5,571 bases of DNA from Candidatus Cloacimonadota bacterium (lineage in GTDB: Bacteria > Cloacimonadota > Cloacimonadia > Cloacimonadales > TCS61), in the NCBI GenBank assembly GCA_018654125.1, contig JABIME010000105.1, positions 1 through 5,571 of the forward strand. Direction: 5' to 3'. A model generated the notes under the pieces. The model ran no database searches. It saw only the letters and a program-made list of their open reading frames with translations, and was not told the origin of the DNA. The position numbers were made by a program, and so were the translations under genes. Within the stretch, counting starts at the first letter, position 1, and each line of letters starts with the position of its first letter. Positions 1 through 5,571 of this stretch are shown here, in pieces.

Positions 1-407
1 ATAGCACAGAGCTTGTTCTTATTCATGATGGGGTTCGACCATTTATTTCTCAAACTGATATATCAAATCTGATTAAAAAAGCTCAACAAACAAAAGCTGT
101 AATTCCTGTTAGCAAAGTAAAAAATACGGTTAAGAAGATCAATCAGGATATGGTTCTAGAAACTATTCCCAGAGAAGATCTTGTAAACGCTTATACCCCA
201 CAGGTATTCCAATTTAAATTATTAAAACAATGTCATGATGATGCAAACAATAAATCAATATACTGTACCGATGATGCAGCCTTACTTGAACATTTTGGAT
301 ACCCTGTCTACACACTTGAATGTTCATCACATAATTTCAAGATCACAGATCCATTTGATCTAGAGATCGCTAAATTAATATTAGAAAATAACCTTAATAG
401 GAGATAA
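1..407 (+). CDS. ispD: 2-C-methyl-D-erythritol 4-phosphate cytidylyltransferase, 3' part (5' end outside window)
   Basis: IspD transfers CMP from CTP to methylerythritol phosphate, giving CDP-methylerythritol, the third step of the cytosolic MEP isoprenoid pathway. The reading frame is already open at the left edge (first full codon at base 3) and gives 134 residues before a TAA. Visible family motifs are LVLIHDGVRPF (the HDxxRP nucleotide-binding segment, matching Asp106/Arg109 of the E. coli enzyme), AVIPVSKVKNTVK, the TPQVF segment, TDDAALLE, and NFKITDPFDLEIA near the C-terminus with the conserved Lys. By alignment from memory with the 236-residue E. coli protein, about 97 N-terminal residues lie upstream of the window, including the nucleotide-binding loop. 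An ATG at 150 is internal, not the start, because conserved IspD sequence precedes it. TarI-type ribitol-5-phosphate cytidylyltransferases share this fold and similar motifs, but ispF two genes downstream favours IspD. The last two Arg codons also form the ribosome binding site of the next gene. Confidence 0.93.
   Translation, partial: STELVLIHDGVRPFISQTDISNLIKKAQQTKAVIPVSKVKNTVKKINQDMVLETIPREDLVNAYTPQVFQFKLLKQCHDDANNKSIYCTDDAALLEHFGYPVYTLECSSHNFKITDPFDLEIAKLILENNLNRR
399..403 (+). promoter_or_regulatory. Shine-Dalgarno site for the glmS-type gene, inside the ispD 3' end
   Basis: AGGAG lies 7 bases before the ATG at 411 and overlaps the last two sense codons (AGG AGA) of ispD. It is the strongest start signal near this gene. 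It fixes the start at 411, and so implies a 19-residue segment ahead of the predicted catalytic cysteine. Confidence 0.75.
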
Positions 408-410
408 TTA

Positions 411-3122
411 ATGGGCAGATTGAAAAATCTGAAAATCAAAATAAAAATTCCTGTTTTTGGAATTGGATGCGGAGTACTTGGGCTTAGTATGTTAGAATCT
501 ACACTTCACCTTGGTGAATATGCTTCAACATTGTTAAAGGCACTTGAATATCGTGGCTACGATTCAACAGGTGCGGTTTTTCAAAAAAATGAGAACGATG
601 TAACAATTTTAAAAGATATCGGTGCTCCTAGCACTTTGGTAAAAACTTTAGGGATCGAAAGCGAGAGTGGTAAAATATTTTGCGGTCAAGTTCGATGGGC
701 AACCTTTGGAAGTGTGACCAAGAAAAATGCTCAACCTCACATTGTTAAGTGTAAAGAATTTATTTATGGGGCTCATAATGGGAACATAACAAATACTCGG
801 GAACTTAAGAATTTTCTTCTTTCAGAAGGTCATAATGTTGTTTCTGATAATGATGGCGAAATGTTGGTTCACATCGTGGAACATTATTTTGATAATGAAC
901 TGGATAAGTTAGAAATTGGAGATCAAAAAAAGATCGAACCTCGTAAAGAGTGTATGCGAAAAGCTATTATACAGGCTGCAGAAAAAATGGTTGGTTCTTA
1001 TGCTGCTGTAATTGTAGATCCAATTACAGAAACAAGTTGGGCAATTAAAGCAGGAAGCAGTTTATATTTTGGTGTTGGTGATATAGACGACAATAAATTT
1101 GGATTGGCTTCATCTGATCTTACTGCTGTTCTTAAATTCACCAAGATGCTTATAAATTTGCGCGAAGGTGAATGTGTAGAGTTCCAAAATGATAACTATA
1201 AAATATTTGCGTTCAAAAACCACAAAGTTAAACGTGCAGGGCAAGAGGACTTAAATTATAAACCGGGTGATGTCATCAAAAAGCAAGCAGTGCGTTCTAA
1301 ACTAAGAGCAGAAGACACTGAACTTTTACCTCAATTTGAACATTTTATGGAGCAGGAAATCATTGCTGAAGTTGAATCATCCGGAAAACTTATAAAGCTT
1401 TTTAAGGGTGGCTCTAATACAGGAAGAAGAATGCGTGACCTGCTAAAAAAAGAAAATATTCTAATAGAAAAAATGCAGCTTCATGAGAAAATTCTTACAA
1501 TTGATGACTTTGAAAAACAGCAAAAAATTTTTACTGACTTTGCTGAATCTACAATTGCTGAGGAATTTTATGGGAAAGTAAAACAAAATTATACTGCAAT
1601 TTATAATGAACTGGTTAAGAAAAATTTCAAGAAAAAATACTTTTTTTCAAGTGATATGAATCTGTTTTTAGAATTAATGAATTCTGATTTTAACAAGAAA
1701 CGTTTACTCCTGGCTAAGGCTTTAGATTCGATTTCCGAGATGATCGATGTGAATGAATTTAATAAAAGTGTAGAAAATTTTCTTTCTATTATAGAAAATA
1801 CTTCAAAGAAAAATAGGAATATTTATACAATTGCATGCGGAACTTCTTATCATGCTACTTTAGTAGCAGCTCTATTCTTTAACGAGATCGCAAACATTGA
1901 AGTTATTCCAATTTTACCAGGAAATTTTAGAGGTCAATATTCTAAAAGTCTGAGAGATGATGATGTAGTGATTGGAGTTTCTCAAAGTGGTGAAACAAAA
2001 GACCTTGTAGATATTTTTAACGATATTGAGCGCTCTGACTTGGATATTAAAAAAGTTGTATTAGTTAACAACATGAACTCAACTTTGGGTCAAGAAAAAA
2101 GTGATGTATCAATTCCAATTTCATGCGGACCAGAAATCGCAGTCCCAGCAACAAAGAGCTTTATAAATCAGATTACTTTGTTCTATTATTTAGCTGTAAA
2201 AGTTGCGGAAATGAAATTGAACAATATTGAAAATAAAAAGTCTTCTGAGTATAAGAATTTGAAAAAGATTGTTGAATTTCGTCGAAATTCGATCAACAAT
2301 ATTCCTCAGTTGATACAGGAAACTATTCGAACAACTGAAGAGCAGATTGAATTTGTATCTGGTAAAATATATATGGAACCTTCCATGCATATTCTTGCTA
2401 CAAAAATTACCGGCGTTGCCAAAGAAGGTGCTCTAAAAATTAGAGAAACTGTTCTTAATCATACTGAAGGTGGAGAGGCTTCTGAGTTCAAGCATGGTCC
2501 TAACACCATATTAGGAAAGAATACAGTTTTTGGAATTAAGAATATTAAAGCAATTATAAAACACTATAATAAGATAATTAAAGATATGGAAATTCTGGCA
2601 GAGGAAAGAAATATTTCTTACGAAGAGAGAAGAAAGATAACACTTGCAATTAGTAATTATGTATTTTCAAGATCTTATCCTTTCGATCTTTCACAAGAAG
2701 CTCTAGAACTTTTTAAAGAGACGATTGAAGATTTTGATTTCTTTGAAAATGCCTATAGGAATTATCCGCTCATCTATGTAACTGGACCAGATGAAAGAGA
2801 TGTAAATCTAACAGTTTCACAGATCAATACTCACAAAATACGTGGTGGTGACACATTTATTATTGCAGAGGAAAATGATAAATTATTAGAGAATGCACAT
2901 TTAAACCCACACGATGAGGGTTATTACGGATGGGGTTATATAATTCTGCCTAGAACAGGTGATTCGTTGATGACAACTTTTTCTTCTACGATTGTACTTC
3001 AATTATTGGCACTAAAAATGAGTATAAAAAAGATGGGATATTTAGATAGATTGTGCATTAAAGATCATGGTGTTCACCCTGATGTACCTAAAAATGTATC
3101 AAAATCAATAACTGTAGATTAA
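411..3122 (+). CDS. glmS: Long-form glutamine:fructose-6-phosphate amidotransferase (isomerizing), glucosamine-6-phosphate synthase homologue
   Basis: GlmS makes glucosamine-6-phosphate from fructose-6-phosphate and glutamine, the cytosolic entry to peptidoglycan and lipopolysaccharide amino sugars. An N-terminal class II glutaminase domain (about 20-265) shows Cys20 in CGVLG, YRGYDS (47-52), RWATFG (95-100), HNG (122-124) and Asp148. HFMEQEI (311-317) is the usual linker motif. SIS domain 1 (about 470-600) has CGTSY (476-480), SQSGET (524-529) and EIAVPATKSF (575-584). SIS domain 2 (from about 655) has EGALKIRE (672-679) and EFKHGP (692-697), matching E. coli Lys485, Glu488 and His504. The protein ends in KNVSKSITVD, the classical C-tail with the Lys603 equivalent at 898. 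At 903 residues it exceeds the usual ~609, with extra segments at about 321-465 and 711-785. The start at 411 follows a good AGGAG, yet puts Cys20 19 residues inside, whereas the family normally begins Met-Cys. All isomerase catalytic residues I can place are kept, so an active synthase is likely. A specialised paralogue is possible. Confidence 0.9.
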   Translation: MGRLKNLKIKIKIPVFGIGCGVLGLSMLESTLHLGEYASTLLKALEYRGYDSTGAVFQKNENDVTILKDIGAPSTLVKTLGIESESGKIFCGQVRWATFGSVTKKNAQPHIVKCKEFIYGAHNGNITNTRELKNFLLSEGHNVVSDNDGEMLVHIVEHYFDNELDKLEIGDQKKIEPRKECMRKAIIQAAEKMVGSYAAVIVDPITETSWAIKAGSSLYFGVGDIDDNKFGLASSDLTAVLKFTKMLINLREGECVEFQNDNYKIFAFKNHKVKRAGQEDLNYKPGDVIKKQAVRSKLRAEDTELLPQFEHFMEQEIIAEVESSGKLIKLFKGGSNTGRRMRDLLKKENILIEKMQLHEKILTIDDFEKQQKIFTDFAESTIAEEFYGKVKQNYTAIYNELVKKNFKKKYFFSSDMNLFLELMNSDFNKKRLLLAKALDSISEMIDVNEFNKSVENFLSIIENTSKKNRNIYTIACGTSYHATLVAALFFNEIANIEVIPILPGNFRGQYSKSLRDDDVVIGVSQSGETKDLVDIFNDIERSDLDIKKVVLVNNMNSTLGQEKSDVSIPISCGPEIAVPATKSFINQITLFYYLAVKVAEMKLNNIENKKSSEYKNLKKIVEFRRNSINNIPQLIQETIRTTEEQIEFVSGKIYMEPSMHILATKITGVAKEGALKIRETVLNHTEGGEASEFKHGPNTILGKNTVFGIKNIKAIIKHYNKIIKDMEILAEERNISYEERRKITLAISNYVFSRSYPFDLSQEALELFKETIEDFDFFENAYRNYPLIYVTGPDERDVNLTVSQINTHKIRGGDTFIIAEENDKLLENAHLNPHDEGYYGWGYIILPRTGDSLMTTFSSTIVLQLLALKMSIKKMGYLDRLCIKDHGVHPDVPKNVSKSITVD
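1371..1805 (+). other. Extra segment between the glutaminase and SIS domains of the GlmS homologue
   Basis: This encodes roughly residues 321-465. In E. coli GlmS the distance from the HFMQKEI-like motif to the CGTSY motif is about 40 residues; here it is about 165, so some 120 residues are added at the interdomain hinge. The segment is rich in Lys, Glu, Phe and Leu, looks largely helical, and has no motif I recognise and no obvious membrane segment. It stays in frame, with no stop and no change in base composition, so it looks like an integral part of the protein rather than a recent insertion. Confidence 0.65.
2541..2765 (+). other. Extra segment inside SIS domain 2 of the GlmS homologue
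   Basis: This encodes roughly residues 711-785. In standard GlmS the strand after the KHGP motif leads within about 20 residues to a VVAPN-like strand. Here the equivalent strand (YVTGPDERD, residues 789-797) appears only after about 75 added residues. The insert is charged and probably helical and resembles no domain I know. The downstream sequence realigns well (RGGDTFIIA, 811-819, and then the C-tail). Confidence 0.6.
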
Positions 3123-3134
3123 TTTATTGAGAAT

Positions 3135-3138
3135 GGAG
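3135..3138 (+). promoter_or_regulatory. Shine-Dalgarno site for ispF
   Basis: GGAG lies 7 bases before the ispF ATG, in the 23-bp gap after the GlmS-type gene. That gap is too short to hold a terminator and a new promoter, which supports read-through transcription. Confidence 0.7.
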
Positions 3139-3145
3139 TAATAAT

Positions 3146-3619
3146 ATGCGAATTGGATATGGATATGATGTTCACAGATTAGTAGAGAATAGAAAGTTGA
3201 TATTAGGTGGAGTGGAGATTCCTTTTAAGAAAGGATTACTCGGCCACTCTGATGCCGATGTTCTCATTCATGCAATTATTGATGCAATTTTAGGCGCCCT
3301 GGCAAAAGGTGATATCGGATTGTTGTTCCCTGATACTGATGAAGCTTACGAGAATATAGATAGCAGAATTTTGCTAAGAAAAACTTTTAGGATAATGCAT
3401 GATTCTGGATTTAACATTGGAAATATAGACGCAACTATCTGTGCCCAGCAACCTAAATTACAGAACCATATTCCGGCAATGCGAGAGAACATTACAGCCG
3501 ACATGCAAACTGAGATCACCAATATTTCAATAAAGGCAACAACTGAAGAAAATCTGGGAATAACCGGTGATGGAAAGGGGATGAGTGCAACATCAGTTGT
3601 GCTTATTACAAAAATATGA
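3146..3619 (+). CDS. ispF: 2-C-methyl-D-erythritol 2,4-cyclodiphosphate synthase
   Basis: IspF cyclises CDP-methylerythritol 2-phosphate to methylerythritol 2,4-cyclodiphosphate with release of CMP, the fifth step of the MEP pathway. It normally works as a cytosolic homotrimer with a metal site in each subunit. The 157-residue product has the normal family length and the expected landmarks: YDVH at 7-10 (metal ligands Asp8 and His10), GHSDADVLIHA at 33-43 (including the third ligand His42), GDIGLLFPDTD at 55-65, DSR at 72-74, the AQQPK segment at 100-104, and KATTEE at 130-135, which contacts the cytidine nucleotide. The ATG at 3146 is preceded by GGAG at ideal spacing, and its product aligns with the family from residue 1. 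The next gene starts within its stop codon (ATGA), suggesting translational coupling. Nothing in the protein looks abnormal. Confidence 0.97.
   Translation: MRIGYGYDVHRLVENRKLILGGVEIPFKKGLLGHSDADVLIHAIIDAILGALAKGDIGLLFPDTDEAYENIDSRILLRKTFRIMHDSGFNIGNIDATICAQQPKLQNHIPAMRENITADMQTEITNISIKATTEENLGITGDGKGMSATSVVLITKI
3616..3619 (+). promoter_or_regulatory. ATGA stop-start overlap between ispF and the U32 gene
   Basis: The ATG of the U32 gene overlaps the TGA of ispF by one reading-frame shift. No clear purine-rich ribosome binding site precedes it (the upstream bases read gcttattacaaaaat), so initiation probably depends on ribosomes terminating at ispF. Confidence 0.7.
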
Positions 3620-5571
3620 AGAAACCTGAACTTCTTTTACCAGTTGGAAATACCGAAGCATTTTATGCTGCTATTGATGGTGGAGCAGATGCGATTTATT
3701 TAGGACTCAGAAATTTCAATGCCCGTAACAGAGCAAAAAATTTCACACTAAAACAACTGCAATCTATTTTAACCGAATCCCAAAAGAAAGGAATAAAAGT
3801 TTACTTAACACTTAATACACTTATCAAGAATTCAGAACTTCCTGAACTTCTTGATGTGCTGTATCAGGTTTCTCAAACAACTCTCTCTTCAATAATAATT
3901 CAGGATTGGGGTACTTATTATCTTGCTAGAAAATTCTTTCCGAATATTACTCTTCACGCTAGCACTCAGATGGCTTTTCATAACTCTGTTGGAGCTGAAT
4001 TTGCAAAACGTAAGAACTTTGAACGAGTTATCATGGCAAGAGAACTTACACTTGAGGAATTGAGAATCATAGGTAGCAAAAGCAGGATTGAGTTAGAAGT
4101 ATTTACTCATGGTGCTTTGTGTTATTCTTTTTCCGGTTTATGCCTTTTCAGCAGTTTTTTAGGTGGGATGAGTGCAAATAGAGGTCAATGCAGACAACCA
4201 TGCCGAAGAACATTCCAAGCAGAAGAAAAAGAAGATTATTTCTTTAGTTTGAAAGATAGTCAGCAAATAGATGTCGTGCCTGAATTAATGAAGATTGGAA
4301 TCTCATCTCTAAAGGTTGAGGGTCGCATGAAATCTGCTGAATATGTTAATCGTGTTGCCAAAGCATATCGCATGGTTATTGATGATCCTAGCAAATTAAA
4401 GCAAGCTAAACAGCTTCTAACTTACGATATGGGAAGAGAAAAAACTTCCTATTTTCTTGGTGGTAACGTATCGAATGCTTTTTCTGAAAACCCATTTATT
4501 GGCATTCATATTGGAGAAGTTATCGATGCTAAAGGAACCGAATTTTCGTTCACTACAACAGAAGATCTTAAAATGAATTACAGAATTCGTGTTCAACCTC
4601 AAAGTGGGATGGATAGCAAGGCAATAAAATTGAAAGCTGAATATGGTTTTACAGAAGTAGGTAAAGGTGAAACAGCAAAACTTAATTTCACTCAAGAAAG
4701 TTTTAGAACAGGTGATAAAGTTTTCCTTATTGGTGCACCAGTAAATAAGTTCCGAACTAAATTTCAACTAGATGGAAAGAAAATAAAACAATATCTTCCT
4801 GCTAAAAAGAAGCAAAATATCCTCAATAGAATTGGCTCTGGCAAACAACTACATTTTGATGAGCTATTTATTCGTATAAATTCATTACGCTGGTTCAGAA
4901 AGTTGTATTTAGATAAAATTGATCAATTAATTATCAATCTCACAAAAAGTGAATGGCAAAAACTTAATTTACAATCACCTTTTATGAAAAAAAATATAAA
5001 CAAATTCATTATAGAACTTCCAAAATTTATTCCAGAGAATGATATTAGCTTCTATAAAGATCTCTGTTTAAACCTTTCTAAACAGGGTATTAAGAATTTT
5101 ATGCTGAGTAATATTTCCCAGAAACTATTGTTACCAATTGGCATTAGATCATCTGTGAATGAAAATGTTTACACCCTTAATGATGCTGCAATTCAATTCT
5201 TAAAAGAAGATAATGCCGGTTTACATATTTATCCGTATGAATTTGATTATGAGAATCTGGTAGCGGGTAAGAATAGGAATGGGATTGTTCCCATATACTT
5301 CTATCCAGAGTTGTTTCATTCACGAATGCCTGTAAAATTAGATAATGCAGATGCTGACGGATATGCACATTTTAAAGATAGAGATCATTCGTTTAGGAAA
5401 ACTGTACGAGATGGTATTACAATTGTAGTGCCAGAATTGCCTGTGTCACTTCTTCAATATAAAGATGATATTCATAAACAGGGATTTCGTCGTTTTCTTA
5501 TTGACCTATCTCATGTTAAGCCATCACAAAATACGTTTAATCGATTACAAAAAAAGTATAAATATTCTGAA
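3616..5571 (+). CDS. U32-family protein, RlhA/YdcP-like (probable RNA hydroxylation enzyme), 3' end outside window
   Basis: The frame stays open for 652 codons to the right edge with no stop. The N-terminus (PELLLPVGNTEAFYAAIDGGADAIYLGL) is typical of the U32 barrel. Residues 161-178 fit the U32 signature (E-x-F-x2-G-A-L-C-x6-C), followed by ANRGQCRQPCR (187-197) and SLKVEGRMKS (231-240). Cysteines 169, 176, 192 and 196 make the cluster-binding region. A beta-rich segment (about 293-372) and a second lobe (about 413-652) follow; the second lobe shows late-lobe family features such as FKDRDHSF (586-593) and FRRFLIDLSH (624-633). Although annotated as peptidases, characterised members are iron-sulfur enzymes for prephenate-dependent hydroxylation: RlhA (23S rRNA C2501), TrhP (tRNA U34) and UbiU/UbiV. 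The two-lobe length of at least 652 residues fits the RlhA type (653 in E. coli) better than the ~450-residue TrhP. The match to the end of the family suggests few codons are missing. The exact substrate is inferred. A collagenase-like role is an old and less likely annotation. Confidence 0.88.
   Translation, partial: MKKPELLLPVGNTEAFYAAIDGGADAIYLGLRNFNARNRAKNFTLKQLQSILTESQKKGIKVYLTLNTLIKNSELPELLDVLYQVSQTTLSSIIIQDWGTYYLARKFFPNITLHASTQMAFHNSVGAEFAKRKNFERVIMARELTLEELRIIGSKSRIELEVFTHGALCYSFSGLCLFSSFLGGMSANRGQCRQPCRRTFQAEEKEDYFFSLKDSQQIDVVPELMKIGISSLKVEGRMKSAEYVNRVAKAYRMVIDDPSKLKQAKQLLTYDMGREKTSYFLGGNVSNAFSENPFIGIHIGEVIDAKGTEFSFTTTEDLKMNYRIRVQPQSGMDSKAIKLKAEYGFTEVGKGETAKLNFTQESFRTGDKVFLIGAPVNKFRTKFQLDGKKIKQYLPAKKKQNILNRIGSGKQLHFDELFIRINSLRWFRKLYLDKIDQLIINLTKSEWQKLNLQSPFMKKNINKFIIELPKFIPENDISFYKDLCLNLSKQGIKNFMLSNISQKLLLPIGIRSSVNENVYTLNDAAIQFLKEDNAGLHIYPYEFDYENLVAGKNRNGIVPIYFYPELFHSRMPVKLDNADADGYAHFKDRDHSFRKTVRDGITIVVPELPVSLLQYKDDIHKQGFRRFLIDLSHVKPSQNTFNRLQKKYKYSE

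Noticed and set aside
150..407. A separate 85-residue small protein starting at ATG 150
   Set aside because: The frame is open to the left edge, and the upstream codons encode the conserved IspD HDGVRP motif, so this is the C-terminal part of IspD.
300..410. A glmS ribozyme/riboswitch upstream of the glmS-type gene
   Set aside because: Only 3 bases separate the ispD stop from the glmS start, and the upstream sequence is conserved IspD coding sequence, leaving no room for the ribozyme.
411..470. GlmS leader read as a lipoprotein signal peptide, because it is basic and ends in GIGC
   Set aside because: There is no hydrophobic core (Lys residues alternate through it), and position -3 relative to the Cys is Gly rather than a lipobox Leu, Val or Ile. 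The Cys aligns with the GlmS nucleophile.
2274..2290. Near-perfect palindrome GAATTTCG-T-CGAAATTC
   Set aside because: It lies inside GlmS coding sequence. One 8-bp-arm palindrome is not surprising in 5.5 kb of AT-rich sequence, and there is no T-run or second copy to suggest a terminator or operator.
2190..2390. Short antisense open frame opposite the glmS-type gene
   Set aside because: It lies wholly inside a well-supported gene, shows no protein family features, and is rich in Phe and Ile as expected for the reverse complement of Lys/Asn-rich coding.
4417..4767. 116-codon antisense open frame opposite the U32 gene
   Set aside because: The + strand carries clear U32 coding here. The antisense product is Phe/Ser/Cys-rich, resembles nothing I know, and has no visible ribosome binding site context.
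5177..5368. 63-codon antisense open frame opposite the U32 gene
   Set aside because: This is a shadow of the conserved second lobe of the U32 protein, with no independent coding evidence.

Overview
The window is an AT-rich (roughly one-third GC by eye), densely coded bacterial segment. Four genes all lie on the + strand and almost touch: the 3' part of ispD, a very long glmS-type gene, a complete ispF, and a U32-family gene that runs off the right edge. The gaps are 3 bp and 23 bp, followed by a 4-bp ATGA overlap, so the four look like one transcription unit. No internal terminator, RNA gene, mobile element or CRISPR array is visible, and no stretch longer than 23 bp lacks a gene.

Layout. 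From 1 to 407 is the C-terminal part of IspD (CDP-methylerythritol synthesis). From 411 to 3122 is a 903-residue glutamine:fructose-6-phosphate amidotransferase homologue. It has the glutaminase domain, two SIS domains and the classical C-terminal tail, but it is about 290 residues longer than the standard enzyme. From 3146 to 3619 is IspF, the cyclodiphosphate synthase of the same methylerythritol phosphate (MEP) pathway. From 3616 to the edge is a two-lobed U32 protein of at least 652 residues, most like the RlhA/YdcP type that hydroxylates 23S rRNA.

Organism. The low GC, the IspD motifs HDGVRP and KITDPFDL (reminiscent of Bacteroidetes-like IspD proteins) and the unusual long GlmS suggest an uncultured or anaerobic lineage around the FCB group, such as a Cloacimonadota-like bacterium. 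This is an inference from memory of family flavour, not a search result.

How the genes fit together. IspD and IspF are the third and fifth steps of isoprenoid precursor synthesis (IspE is not in the window). GlmS feeds amino sugars into peptidoglycan and lipopolysaccharide. Isoprenoids supply the undecaprenyl carrier for the same envelope polymers, so grouping them makes sense as an envelope-precursor operon, with an RNA-modification gene at the end.

The most notable point is that the GlmS glutaminase nucleophile, normally residue 1 after Met removal, lies at residue 20 of the predicted protein, with no start codon directly in front of it. The enzyme also carries two large extra segments. 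I see no evidence of a wholly new system; the rest is ordinary housekeeping coding sequence.
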